From: Ciona savignyi
Taxonomy: Eukaryota; Chordata; Ascidiacea; Phlebobranchia; Cionidae
Length of the DNA stretch: 64,000 bases
Assembly: GCA_000149265.1 (NCBI GenBank)
Contig: CH002954.1
Span: forward strand, 440,853-504,852
Direction: 5' to 3'
In this document: positions 1 through 13,199 of the stretch, in pieces
Numbering within the stretch: position 1 is the stretch's first letter
How the letters are laid out: each line of letters starts with the position of its first letter
Notes under the pieces: model-generated
Databases searched by the model: none
Told to the model about the DNA's origin: nothing
The model's input: only the letters and a program-made list of their open reading frames with translations
Position numbers and translations under genes: made by a program

Positions 1-851
1 CTGGCTTTGATTCAAATTTTCTGCAAAACTAAAAAACAGTCGGCGGAATTGAGAAATATTTGAATTATTAACAGTTCTACAGTACAGCTTACTAAAAAAA
101 CACTTTATTCTTCCGCTGCATCCTATACTGAACATTAATGTGCATTACTATATATTGTCATTGTTGAAATTTTGATCTCAGCATAAATTCAAAAAATTAA
201 AAACTTAAACATTTAAAATCGCTAAAATTATTTGGAATAAAAACGCTGTTTGCTGTGCAATAACATGTTAATGTCTGGCCTTTAAACTGATCCTTTAGAA
301 GTGTTGCAGTGCGCAAGGCAAGAGGCTTATACAACCTATTTCATTCGAAGTGCACTACAGCCAATTAATGCTTGCAAGTAACAAGCACTCCCGGAGCAAT
401 TTGATTACAGCTTGCTAATTGCTCGATCGATTTTATTCGAAACGAATTGTCTCAATTACTGACCTGTGAGCGACAGAAAGAAAGCACACCTGTAAAAGTG
501 CTGCAATGTGGTTACTACTGCGGCGCTCTGTACTAGTTTGTTGACTAAATTGTTAAGTCGGTGATCGATATATTTTTCGCATTAAATTTCTTTTTTGATG
601 ATTCTAGTAAAACGGGGGACACCAACCTTTTAAATGCATTGTGTCAGTTTAAAAAGAATATCATAGTAAAAGTAACTTCTCATGCCAACTATTATTATGC
701 ACGGTTTGCATAGTAAACTATCTAATTTAAATATAAGTAAGCGGATAAAGGAAAAAAGAGCTTTATTTATTTTATTGGATATATTATAAACGGTTTGGGT
801 TTTATATATACAGTAGGGTTTGCACATGTAAGATTTTGTGTGTTCGTCAAA

Positions 852-925
852 TCACGCGGCGTGCCATGAAAAAACCTCTCGCGTGCCAATTGTGACACGC
901 GTGCCAGGGGTTGCCGATCCTTGTA
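852..925. repeat. hAT-like element end (GCGTGCC-rich)
   Basis: A stretch with repeated GCGTGCCA units ends in CAGGGGTTGCC. The reverse complement of 17822-17885 aligns with it, with the same GCGTGCC spacing and the same GGGGTTGCC end, so this is a dispersed family. The terminal CAGGGGTTG resembles hAT element ends. No paired end or target duplication was located. Confidence 0.5.
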
Positions 926-3639
926 GTAAAAGTTATCTTTTGGGCTATTGTTTCTATAAGATTTTGAGTTATAGTTAGAGTTGGGTTAGTTTAGGGCTGA
1001 AGTCGACGTTATTCATTGCAGCATTTGCGAACAGCTGTGTTTTCGGAGATTTGTCTGACCGGTTTATAGCTGAATCGATAAATGCGTCAGCGGTCTGCAG
1101 GCATCGCAAAGATAGAATGATCGAAACCAGCCTCTGGCTAGACGGATGTGTCTTTGGTTTGGTCATTTAACTGATATTGCCTGAACTTAGTAAATTAATA
1201 CGCTTCAAAAATAAAAATAAACGCCTGATAATACATAACAAACTGCAAAAGCTTTACTAAATACACGGAAATACCTTTCCTATTATCCCTTATAGTGTAT
1301 ATATAGAATATTGAACAACACGATTTTAATGAACTGGATTTAAGCAACGGCCGATAGAAGCCCTGTTTAGGGTCACCTACTTGTGAAAATGAGTGGCCTG
1401 AGGCCAGGATATTCATTCATGTTGTACCGCCGTGCAATAATTAGATTACCTTGCGTCCGTTTGTGTTTGCAGTGTGTTAGATATGTCTAAGACAGTTTAA
1501 ATTAAAACGACCCATTAATTCATGGGTTTCAGGCGATTTTTGCCAAGTGATAAGTTTAAAGACAACGTCATCTAGCTATCAGATGGTTTCGATCTTACCA
1601 CGTTGTGACCGCATTCAAACCACCGACGCTCTGGCCAATTGAGCTAACTGGACAGATTACATAAAACCAAAACCTGTCTGCCTTCGCCTAAATTGACCAT
1701 CTCAATAAAGCTTCTGGATTAAAATAATGGGTAAAAACAATTTGATACTATACTACGGTAACTTTGTTGCTAACCATTTTAAGTTAAATTTCCTTCAAAC
1801 GTTCTTTGTTTTATGTACTTGCGCTGATATATCTACATTCTAGACTCAGACCTGCGAATGACGTCTCTCTAGTTGACTGCTTTCATGTTTTAGTTTGCGC
1901 CCTTCTAGCCCAAATAAACGTGTATTCATTATTCATTGACCTGTTGTCGTCACTATACTGTGGAGTAATACTGTGCGCGACTGATTATATAGCTGCAGAA
2001 GCGACTAAATAAAGTCCAAGCATGTCTGATGTCTACACATTGGTGTGCGTTCAACCAAATCGTTACCGATTCACCTGAGCTCTACGTCATTAAATTGACA
2101 TTGCAAAGAAGGCTGCTAAATTCATTATTATTTTAAGAACGTTCGAAATATGAGTTGTTTTTTTATAAATTCAATAAGAAACAAAATTAATTATACCGCA
2201 ATGTTTACCATAATTTTTAATTCCTTACTTACAGAATTTAGTTTAACAGAAAATAGCATAGATTACAAAATACGCACGGAAAAACAGAAAACCAACAGTA
2301 GTTAAAATACGTTAAAATTAACTAAACTGCAATGTTTGCCATCAATTTTCTCTCCCTTCTTTAGTTTTTTCTCCTTTATTGTAGTAATGAATAAAATAGC
2401 TAAGATTTTAAAAGAAGCACAAAAAAAGAGAAATCTACAGTAGTTAAAACACGTTAGCTTCATGTAACTGATATAAATAAATGAATAAAAAAACATCCAA
2501 TTTTAAAAACGGTGCATTTAAATATAAGTAAGCAACTAGATTTAGAATTGTTATTAACTTAAATTATTGGCAAACTTTGCAGTAGATTAGTTTAAAAAGT
2601 GCGGTACTTCCAGTCAACCTTGCAATAACCCAACATCTTACCTTTCAGACCTCTACCCCCTCAGTATTGGTCGCCTCTTTACGCTTAGTTTCTTTAGGAC
2701 GTTTTTTGTGGTAAATTTTGTTTAATTAGTTAGCTTTGCAATTAGTCATTGCCTTTTTAATGATTTGGTTTTGTGTTCACTTTGGCTTTTAACTATATAC
2801 TATAACATATTATATATATGTATATATTCGTGTTTGAATAATTGTCTTTTTGTGGTTTTACCATTTTCTTTGATGTGCTAAAATTGTCATTTTCATTTTC
2901 AACCGTTATGTTTAATAGAGAAACGAAGGTATATATTATACTAGGCTAATTTTAGTCAGGATTTGTTTTTTTACCACCGTAAGTTTCGAATTCTAAGTTG
3001 GTTTGTTTCCAGACCTATTATATAAAATGTTGTGTATTTATTGGTCGCGTTAACCATTCCGCCACAATGATTTAGCAAATATTTATTTCTATTGTCATTG
3101 CTGGACATGGTTCACTGCGCACTACCGGTCGGCGCCAAAATACACCGACTTTGTAACTCAATACAGTTCTGTAGTTGTTTAGCTCAGCAGTTAAACCACA
3201 GGGTTTGCGAAACTGCTATGTGGTCTAAACGAAATACCAAACAACTCTTCTTCATGATACTGGTAAGTAGCAGATAGTAATTGGTTGGAATAGAATGTAG
3301 GATATTTGCATCTAATTTCATGTATGGAAAATACACAGGTGCGTTATCAAATCCACCGATTACCTCGTGCCTATACGCCGGGCTACTGAAGCTATAGCAG
3401 TACGGTGTTTATTCTTGAGCCGTTTTTGGTTTAACCCATAACCCACTAGGTTCATGCGCCTTGCCTCAGGGTACAACCTACCAACCAGTGGTCGAAATCG
3501 AGAGGCTGACTTCCAACCAAATAGCCGATTATTGATCTTAGTTTTACCTTGTTCAAAGATTTTAATCAAAACGTATGGTAATTATGCTAAAATGGTCCGT
3601 AGTTCACGACTGTGGCCACGAGTACGCAGTGTTCTACCG

Positions 3640-3876
3640 GGTGACCAGTCAACTGAACCCCTACAACTGAACCCTTTACAACTGAACCCCTACAATTAAG
3701 CCCCTTACAACTGAACTCCTTTTAACTAAACCCCTTTAAACTAAACCCCTTTACAACTGAACCCAGTTCAATTGAACCTCTTTACAACTGTACCCCCTTT
3801 TCAGTAAAAAAGGTTCTGTTAAAAGGGGGTTCAGTTGTAAGGGGTTCAGTTGTAGGGGTTCAGTTGTCATGAAACC
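3640..3876. mobile_element. Foldback MITE with 9-bp target duplication, copy 1
   Basis: The left arm is a run of CAACTGAACCCC-like units and the right arm is the same units in reverse complement, so the element can fold into one long hairpin. It starts GGTGACCAGTCAACTG and ends CAGTTGTCATGAAACC. The 9-mer GTTCTACCG flanks it at 3631-3639 and 3877-3885. A second copy at 27378-27673 has the same ends and its own 9-mer duplication. Nine-base duplications are usual for Mutator-type transposons; that assignment is inference. Confidence 0.8.
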
Positions 3877-4925
3877 GTTCTACCGATAAGCCGCAAATTA
3901 ACGGTTACCAAATTCTCTTTTTTTAACACCTGTTCGCTTTGCCGCCTATCCCCGTTCCTGTTTTATTTCATTCGATACTATTTGTAACTGGGACAAAAAC
4001 ATGAAAAAACTTTTATACAAGCTTGTATGGCGCTGAACAAAGTAAAGTACAGAGTTAGTATTCACGCTCACAATGTAAGTTTTATTATACAGTTCGTATG
4101 CTTCCAGGAGGCTATAACTATAGAAGGAAACATAATACTGAAAAATATTGGATACTAAAAACACAAAGTCGAAAAGCAAATATCTGTTGCAGTGGTAAAG
4201 GTAAAATACAAACAGGAAATAAGACCAATTTTAAGAATAGCAAGTTAGTCAAATTACACCTTTCACTATGCTGGGACAATATACGATTTTAGGGTAAAGA
4301 TAAAATGAATAATTTAGAGAACTGTTTGTGCTAAGGGCCCGTCGTAACGTATTGGCTCCCATGGGCAGTTGGTCGAGAGGCTACGCTTTTTGTTATATGT
4401 CGTGATGCGAATAGAAGTTTATCTTAGTTTGAAACCATAATGGATCGTTGCTCAGACCTTTTTCTTTATATTTTACATATTTCAGGTCGCATTAACCATT
4501 CGGCCACACAAACACCAAGTGATTATCTCGGTGCCCTGCCAAGGAGCGCCATAATACTGTTAAAACGATCCCGTATACTACTAACAAAGAATTCGTAGTA
4601 TTAACCATTAGTCTGAACGTCCATGCCCAGCGGTTTGTAACATTTTATATTACGAGAAAAAATTCAGCAAACTAATTAGTCATTACAGCATAAGGTATGA
4701 GGCCTTATAAACAAAGGCCTTCGGTTATGACGTAACATTGAGGTTTCTTTTTTCCGAGCCGCAGTAGTCTTTAATGTTTCGTCTTGAAAGATTTCGAAAA
4801 TTGCCCATAGTTTGATTATTTGAGAGTAGATTGGTTTTGGAATGTTTAAGAACAATGATTGATGCCCGTAACTCCGAACACCCGGTGGTTCCAGTGCTCT
4901 AAAACCAATCGCTCTGTGCTCAAGC

Positions 4926-7900
4926 TTAGAGACCGGCAAGACTGAACCAAACAAAAATGGCAGTAAACACAACCGTCAGTGGGCGCTGGAGAGCTGGTGA
5001 GGAGTTGCAGAGATCACCGTTGCAACAGCTCATGTCACAAGATTTGACCATTCCTCGGATGCTCTCGGGTACGAATTGCATAACGATGTCGCAGGTAAAT
5101 CTCTCGCAGACAACAGTGGGTTGGCATTGGGTAAGAATCATGGAGCCAGTGTCTAAAGAAGTGGATGGTATTTAAATCGTGGCTGATAGAAAAATGTGCG
5201 AAAGGATCGGGTATAATTGGTAGGATATTCATATTTATCCTCGAGTATGGGAAAAAGCAATGGAAGGTAACACTAGAAATCGTCAGATTGCTTTGCGCCC
5301 ACCGTCAGGTCACCGGAGCTATTTCAGTGTGTTGTGTATGATTAAAAAGTTCCTTTAATTCCACTTGGTTCAGGCAATGTGTTTAAGTGACTTTCTTTAC
5401 TGACTAGCCAATGACCAGTTTTTATCCGAAAACCCTATCCATAAAAACGGTCTTAGTGAGATTCCCATTATGGTTTCGAAACTTAGCCCCTTAAAAAAAA
5501 CTAGATCCTATGTCCCTGGCTGATAGTCAAAAGTCAACACAATGTGAAAGTCGACTGGACTAAAATTTTTCGGTTCAGTGCGTTTAGGCGCGACTAGGCA
5601 AATTTCCGGGACCGCCTGACCGATTCTCCGTCAGGACAAGTACTGGGCCTCGATTTTGACGTCACTTCCTCCCGTCGGGCGCGATGACGCATTTCAGCTT
5701 TCAGGACAAGTACTTGTAGAGTGGACATGGAAACGAAGTATAAAAGTCGACGCACCAACCCACCGATCTATTCGCGGGAATTTTGCGTCACAGAACAACA
5801 TTTCAACGTACTTGCTTCGCTCCCGTCCGAAATCACCAACGACGCCAAAAGACATGACGTGTCCGAACCGAACTGTTCGCTCACTGGGCACGTTATTGCT
5901 TTCGTGTCGTCGAAGAGCACTCCTCTAGTCGGGCTGGTTTGACGTAAACCGGTATAACACTTTCGCTGGTCCGCTGTCAACAAAACAATCTAGAGTTAAG
6001 CGCAGTTCAACCGGAGACGTTATTGCCCAATTGCCCAAACCGCTCTTGTAATATTTATGACTCACAAATAAAGGTACTAGAAAGTAAAACACCCCGTAAA
6101 AGTCGCAAAGTTTTAATCTCTGTGCTCGTAGTACAGGATTCAAATAATGCCTTACTTAAATGAAAATGTGTACATAACGATACAAGATTTAAAAAAATCT
6201 TTAATTAGGTGAACATTTGTGCATTTATAGAAGCAACATTTAACTAATTCCTTGCTTTAATAATAAACAAATTAAATCACTCTGTTAATTAAGGATTTGC
6301 CCAAGAAAAATTAGTGTTCCCACCAGCATGCCGTGTTTTTAAATAAACTGATGGCAATATCTTTTAATTAAAATATCAGAATTTTAATTTATACAGAATA
6401 AAAAAAAGTTTGAATATTATGACAGGAACATTGGTGTAAAACGCGGGGGTTTTATCATTTGGGTAATCGTCAGATAACAACGCTAATGTGTTAAGGGATT
6501 GTTATCACAAGAGTAAGCCTAAAATTATCTCACGCCCATCGTCGGGTTATCGAACTATTATGGTGCTTTATATAAAGTTGAAACGTTTCTTTAGTTTATT
6601 ACAAGCCATTAATCCACAGGGTTCAGACCATTTCCGTTAAAACTACCTTGTCCAAGAACATTACTGACTAGATAGCAACCAGTTTCTAACCTGCAATCTT
6701 AAGGATTACGTGCACCGCACTAACCGAACATGATACTTGGACAGATTATGCTAGGTGTAACAATTTTAAAAATTCGTCTCGGCAACATATTAACAACGGC
6801 AAACTCATAAGAACAGCAACGAATTTGGGTTACGTTTTACCTTGGTTTGTGCACCAGAAACATTTAAAGGAGGGAAAGTGGGAAGTAGGGAAACTGCTCA
6901 TTAAAACCACGATAACTATTTCTAACCCTGCTTCAAACACTAATCTCAACCCCAGAACTAACGTTAACTTTACCCTATCTCTAACAATAACCCTAAAAAC
7001 CTTCATTTCAGGGATCAATTTTCTCCTTTTCCTTTACTCTTTCCCTTTTTTGTTATACCCCTTATCAGCACACGTATATGTACATGTTAGTAAAATGCAA
7101 CTTACGTCCTGATTCCGGTATCGAAACGTTGAGGCCAAACTTCGGGTTGCAGAGATCTGACGAGTTGCAGCAGTTGACATTGCAATTGGTGACGTTGAAC
7201 CCGGCTGCGTCACCAGCACCATCGTTGTCCTGCATGCTCCTCAGCAGCTCATCACAGCCACCCTCGTCGCTACTACAGCCGCTTGAACATGACCCAAGGT
7301 AGACTTGAGCTGAAAAGAACTGCCAAATTACGCGACCGATTTGAAAACAGCATGTATGGCCGAATGGTTAGGTTACATCGTTTAGCGAAACTATGACCGT
7401 CTGAACTTTTACAATTTATGTTTTTAATTTCCGATAAAAAAAATAGTTAGAAAAATCATTCAGCAAAAAAGATGAACGTTTAATTTTTGATAATGTTTTT
7501 AATTTCGAGTAAAAATATAAAAATAAATTTGGTTAAATAATTTAACAAAAAGATACACGTTAAGGTTTAACAATACGTTTATTTTTTGTTATAATGTATT
7601 TGTAATTTAAATCAGAAATACGTTGGTTGATTCGTATGAGCTTTCATTGATGGCATGTGGTGCTTATCAGCACAAGCGCGGTGGGAAAATACAGGAAGTG
7701 TAATGCCACCGTAATTATCGATATGGCGCCTTCCTACTATAAGGCTATTATAGGACCTATTGCATTAAATTATACAGCTAATTACAACCTACTGGTTTCA
7801 GAAAACTTTCGTTGAATCTGCTCAGGATTTTAAACGACTTGCATGTACGTAAAGACCATGTCACTTTCCCCCCGTTATATCGTGTGTATTCACTGGCGTT

Positions 7901-10128
7901 TTTTAACTATGGTAGTTTGCCGTTTTATTCTGAATTCCATTTTGAAATAAGTTTCTGTCGTTTCTCACACCACGTTCTGTCGTTTCTCAAATTAAAAAAA
8001 AAACAGGCAACACTAAAAGGAGGGAAAGCGGGAAAGAGGAAAACTGCTTACTAAAACTATTTAAACTTATTTTAACCCAGCCCTAAACACTAATATCAAC
8101 CCCAGAACTCACCCTAACTCTAACCCCATGTTTAAAAATAACTCTAATGCCATAATCTTTATTTTAGTGAGCAGTTTTCCCTCCTTCCTGCTTTCCCTCC
8201 TTTAGTTTTCCCCAACGAAACCCACCTATAAAAATTTGAAATATGGGATTACTTAAATTCAAAATACATTAACACGTCTTTGTATCATTAAGTCAATTAT
8301 GTAGATTCCGAACAAATTTTGATTGATTTAGTGTCCCGTTGCGGCCGCAAAATCGATTTAATCGACCTCTGTTTTCACATATATCTGTTAAACCGATGAC
8401 ACTTTGGACGGATAGAGTGTCTTTGTCGTTTGTTTATATGTAGCTATCGAATTAACGTGTATCCCGCTTCAAATTGACACGTTAAGTGCCTTATAAAAAA
8501 TGCACAACCATGAATAAATTATAAAGATTGCGGTTTACTGTTTTTTTTTGAAATCCACGCTATAATTGGCACAGTGTTGTCCGTGTTCTTTGTTTGGCGC
8601 CGTGACAAAACTATGTAATTGGCAACACTGAAAAAGGATCAAATAAGTACAGCTGAATTATGTATTCGCCCTATTTAATTAAACGCAAAAAATGCAGGTT
8701 TTCTTGTTTATCCCATACAACTGTACTTTGCTACAAAACAACGCAACGGTACTTGGCTGAAATGTGCCAAACAAACGTGAGATTATCCCCTGGGTCTTGC
8801 GGGTTACTGCCTCGGTTGCTAGCAGACTGCACAACCGGTACCGCCTTCAAACGAAATCTATCAATTACCGCTAATGGATGTTATCCTGTATGTTATTGCG
8901 TTGGAAGAGACGTCATGGGGTATATGCCAATTGTGTGAGGCAGTCATAACAACGTATAATAAGCAAGCGCCGCATGTTATTTGGACCTAAAGTTTTAATT
9001 ATGGCGCAAAGTAGGGCTTTTTGTGGGAAATCCGTATTACAAGATAAGCACCCGTAAATCGGATAAGTTTTGAACACTTTTATAAAATGTATTAGATATA
9101 ACGAATATATAATTCAACGACGTGTTTTAAATATTGTAATTTTGCCGTTTCATACCGCCTTCTTAACTTAAAATAATTATTCCATTCTTCTTTAAAGTAG
9201 TGAAGCAGCGAAAAACTAAACTAAACTAAACTACTAAGATGCAAATAACTTACCGTTTACCGATTCGCCCATTGCCATTTCGGCGGTTACTGTGAGGCAA
9301 GCTGTATTTGTTTCAGGCGGGCAATCTTGCTCGTAAACGCTACCAGAAAGATGCCGGTCGTTCATGGTTGTCACGAACCCAGAATTGCAGCGAAGTCCCC
9401 TTGCGACTGAAACAATTGATACGTCAGATACTCAACATTCAACACTTATGCTTTGTAGCCGGTACCCAAAAGAGTTAGTTACAAGAGAGCTAACGAACAG
9501 CTTGACTTTTTATATTAGACAATTTTTTTTTTTTAATTTAACTTTAAGTTACTTCTTTTCCTGAGTGCTTTTAAGTTTAACAATAAAATTAGTTAGAATT
9601 AAAATTGAATACATTTGGTTTTTGTTTGCTACGATAATGCATTTAAAAAATTAAATTTATTTTATGCATGATGTAATAATGATAATACACTAAAAAAATT
9701 AAAATTTTTTTTATGTATGATGCAATAATGATAATGCATTATAATAAATATATTTTTTTATGTATGATGCAATAATGATAATGCATTATAATAAATATAT
9801 TTGTTTCATGTTTGCTGCAATATTGATAATACGTTATAATGAATATATTTGTTTTGTGTTTGATAGACAATGCAATATACTCAATTTAGTAAGCTTCTCA
9901 GAATGTAGGATGTTCCTGATTAATTTTTTATTGCAGATGAATACATTTACATTGATTGAATAATGAATGACAATTTGACCGTACAACCAAGTAAGCCGTG
10001 TCAATCGGACTGATATTATTCGATATATTATATGCCATTTGTTTAAGAGCAAAACTAATGGATTACCATACATAGTACCAACCTGCAAAGAGATACACGG
10101 CCATGAATGTCACCAAGGTGATTTTCAT
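4926..10128 (-). CDS. GPI-anchored protein with two Ly6/uPAR (three-finger) domains
   Basis: Five coding exons on the minus strand: 10083-10128, 9254-9406, 7106-7309, 5812-5973 and 4926-5152, giving 263 residues. All four introns are phase 1 with GT-AG ends. Exon 1 encodes a signal peptide (residues 1-16). Exons 2-3 encode LU domain 1 (about 20-122, ending CCNSSDLCN) and exons 4-5 LU domain 2 (about 138-238, ending CCNGDLCN), so each domain is split once at an equivalent place. After N238 come small residues and a hydrophobic tail to L263 without a charged anchor, a typical GPI-attachment signal. Each domain has ten cysteines but lacks the second cysteine of the usual CxxC start (CNSG, CYTG). 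LU proteins are surface or secreted modulators of receptors, proteases or complement; the ligand here cannot be told. Intron 1 holds a minisatellite and intron 2 a MITE. The start is the only Met opening a signal peptide in the right phase. Confidence 0.85.
5217..5421 (-). repeat. SINE-A copy, head-truncated
   Basis: Reverse-strand copy of the tRNA-derived SINE. It begins with the tail signature (taggatattcat) and carries the body up to the segment next to the tRNA-like head, which is missing. It lies directly upstream of the last exon of the Ly6/uPAR gene, in its intron 4. Confidence 0.7.
6440..6730 (-). repeat. SINE-A copy, diverged
   Basis: The body blocks can be read in order on the reverse strand (atcgtcagat, cccatcgtcgggtta, cattaatccac, gggttcagac, gtccaagaaca), with many substitutions, ending in a degraded tRNA-like head. 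It sits in intron 3 of the Ly6/uPAR gene. Confidence 0.65.
6864..7055. mobile_element. MITE-C copy
   Basis: It starts AAAGGAGGGAAAGTGGGA, passes through the AACCCTAACC-like core (aatctcaaccccagaacta) and ends in a C/T-rich mirror segment (ttttctccttttccttt). The same layout recurs at 8005, 16607, 41816, 44382, 49142 and 51221. It ends about 50 bases before the 3' edge of exon 3 of the Ly6/uPAR gene. Confidence 0.65.
8005..8216. mobile_element. MITE-C copy, best preserved
   Basis: Left end CAACACTAAAAGGAGGGAAA, right end TTTCCCTCCTTTAGTTTTCC: imperfect inverted termini around a core of AACCCTAA-like runs. It is about 210 bp long and has no coding capacity. It lies in intron 2 of the Ly6/uPAR gene. 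Confidence 0.75.
9640..9850. repeat. Minisatellite, ~48-bp unit
   Basis: At least four successive units share atgatgcaataatgataat followed by gcattataataaatatatt. The period is about 48 bp and the outer copies are more diverged. It lies in intron 1 of the Ly6/uPAR gene, between the signal-peptide exon and the first LU exon. Confidence 0.8.
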
Positions 10129-13100
10129 CTTTACTTTATAAACCTAAACTGTACTTAACTGTACAAATGTCCTAAAGATTCTGGTACACAGTATTCTAAT
10201 TAGTAAAACCTAGATTTTTTTCTAAAAATCTTGCTAGTCTATTGCAACGTATTGACTGACGAAGGCTACCTGTCTATGTAGATACGATAGTAAAGGAACG
10301 GTGTAACCTGTTATCGGCAGGACTGAAGGAAGGGAAGGGTGGAAACTGCGTCAATACATGAGAATCGAGACAGAGTTAGTTTCCCTTATTTTCTTGGACT
10401 GCTTCCCTTTTGCCCTTTCTCACTTTATAGAGTCACCCCGTTTCCCTTGATTTCAACTATACTGATAACAATAAACCAGGTAATTAAAAGGGCAGACGTA
10501 ATGGTCCAAATTGCCTGAGGCAATATTGGAATTGCAGCATTGATCATCCAATTCTCTGCCAAATGAAATCATAATTCCCTTTTTCTCTTTCTTTTTAAAA
10601 CTATTGAACCGATTACGTAACCGCCAATCAATGCCAAAGAACAATAGGGAGATGAATTGTCTACATTGCATTGCATGAAGCACACTAATTTCCCTGGGGA
10701 TCTCCGGTTTGTTGTCTTAATCTAATCAACCATGGTCGGATACCCAATACGATAAACATAAACCGCGGTTCGGAGCCGTTGACATGATTTCCAACTGGTT
10801 GTGGCATCCTTGTGACGTGTTGGCCCGGCAGTTGAAAGGCTGGTGGTCGTTGCCTGTCCAAAAAAGCAGTCGGTTGTGTACTAAGTGGATATTGCTTAAT
10901 CCAAGTGACTTAATGGGCTTACAAAAACGATAGCTATATTTTTATTGAGTTCAATGCAATGCAATAGCTTCGGTAACCCAATAATGGAGGTAAGCTGGGG
11001 ATTTTAGTGTTTGCTCAGTTTTGGGTTCACCGTCGATTATTCGCGATAAAGAAGAAGGCGTTCTTTACGTTATCTCGTGCCAACTGTGGGATTTTCAAAA
11101 CTAATACAACTGTAGGCATTGCTGTGTTTTTTAATTAATCCACTGAGTCCAAGTAGCGTCCGTAATGTTCCCTACTCTTAACACGCAAACTACCCGTAGC
11201 GAAAGGCTATATCGGGCTACTGGGGCAAATCACCGAGCTTAGTTGATGCTGCCTTAAAGAGTTTTGTAATAATGTGGACACATATTGAATGCCCCGGTGT
11301 CGTGTGACCTGCGAAATAAATTCAATCTCGGCTCTGGAAGGAAGCAATTCACTCGGTAATACGTTTTCGTTAAAAATTGCTTTATGTTCAATTTTATGAC
11401 ATTTCAACCGCATCTTTAAGGCGTTCTTTAAAAGTTGGAACTAATTTCCCACAATTTATCCTAATTTTTGTATTAATTTTAACGCGGGTTGTTGTAATTT
11501 CAATCATTACGTAACTTGTTATCGTGTTTAACTACTGTAGTTTTGACTTAATTTCTTGTTTCTGTATTGTAACTTTAATCTTGTTTTGTGCACTGAATAA
11601 GCGAAACATGTAATAAAAGAAGCCTGTCAGTCATCAAGTTAATCTTCACCTCTTATTATTAAAGGCATATTAGGGGCAATAAACTGAAATTCAATTTCCT
11701 TTTTACAGCGGGATCATTCTCTATTTAAAAATCAAATTTTGTCCAATTTGCAAGACGGGTTGCGGAGGTCTTGTCGATACAAATTGAACTATTTAATCAG
11801 CAAAACACTCAAAAGAGCCTGATATTCTATTGTCTTCTAAACAAAGTCAATAAAATCGTTATTTAAGTAACAAAGTCTTGGCTCAATTTAAAGACTGTCG
11901 ATGCCTATCCAAATTTATTTAATTGCATTAGGTAAATGCCCCGAGATAAATATGTTTAAGTAACTTGCGCAATAAACAAGGGGATGTCTACGTTATTGAA
12001 TTCGAAAGCAACCACCGATATTAATTTTCTTAAACGATAAACAATAAAAAAACATATTTTTTTAATTTAAAACTATCATTTTTCGAACGTACTACGAAAC
12101 CGTTATTAATGCAATTTAAACTTTTTGAATTTAATTTAAAAATCGAAATAGCAAGCCTCCCAAATCGCTAATCGCGCGTGGAAACCTAATGACTACATGC
12201 AGTGAAATAATCTGCAAACAAACTACCACCTTTCCGCATTACAATTCGGCTAATTCCCCCGAGGGAGAGCGCTGATGTAGTAATATAACTAAGAGCCTCC
12301 TTTATACATATTAACTTGGTCAAATGGCCTATTTTACTGATCCTATATGTGCTACAATCAGTTCACATTAGCTAGAAGCATAATCAAACTTTCTAGCCTG
12401 CTGTCTGACGATAACCGCTTTTGTTCACTATGGTTGCTGTCTGACAATGAATCCTATCGGCCATTGACTGAAGTTGTGTCCGGCAAGCCACTGGGTTATT
12501 GCTTGTAAAACCATCTGTTGTCAAGTTTACGCAGTTGTTCAGGGCAATCTAACTGCCAATGGTCATTTGAGGCCATTCAAAAGGATTAAAACGTCGCAGT
12601 TGAGAGCAACTTAACAACAGCTGTACACACTGGCCCCTCGTAAATGCATAAATCACGATACAACCCAATAATTCAAGTTCTACTAACGGAAACGCCGAAC
12701 ACGGTATTGATACCATGTAGCTTAAATAATGTATAACTGTTCGGCACTGATTAGTCCCGTGACGATTACGCAATTTGACTTTAGCACATTCGCAGGGGTG
12801 ACCTAATTAAGAAGCAACCTCATATGACTTTACGGGTCCGTCAATCGTCGCTGTCACCAACGTTCCCAGTCCTTAGCCATAATATTTATATTGGGCTACG
12901 GCATGTAGGCTATTTCGCTATCACCACAACAGGTTATTGCGCTCAACTTAAAACAGTATTGCGTACTACAAATGTACGAGTCAAATATTACTGTGTGTAA
13001 GTTGTTTCGTACTAAAAAGAATGGATTTTAAACCTGTTGTGATATTTAAATATGTGATTTAAAAAAGAAACCATGTGAACTATATATTTCAAACAGTAAG

Positions 13101-13199
13101 ATTACCACATAACATAAATAAGGGTTTTAACACTTAAGACCGTAAATAGGGATAGGATAGGATAGGATAACCATGTTTATCATCTTGAATGAGAAAACC

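Larger units (their letters stand above)
1..4925. other. Intergenic, repeat-derived; no gene seen
   Basis: Only short ORFs without domain patterns are present. Recognisable content is a hAT-like terminal fragment near 852-925, SINE-B heads in reverse orientation near 3040-3075 and 4478-4510, and the foldback element at 3640-3876, annotated separately. A coding exon of a gene lying to the left cannot be excluded. Confidence 0.6.

Noticed and set aside
3640-3876. Short regular repeats that could suggest a CRISPR array
   Set aside because: The units are contiguous without unique spacers, invert midway and lie in a eukaryotic repeat with target duplications.
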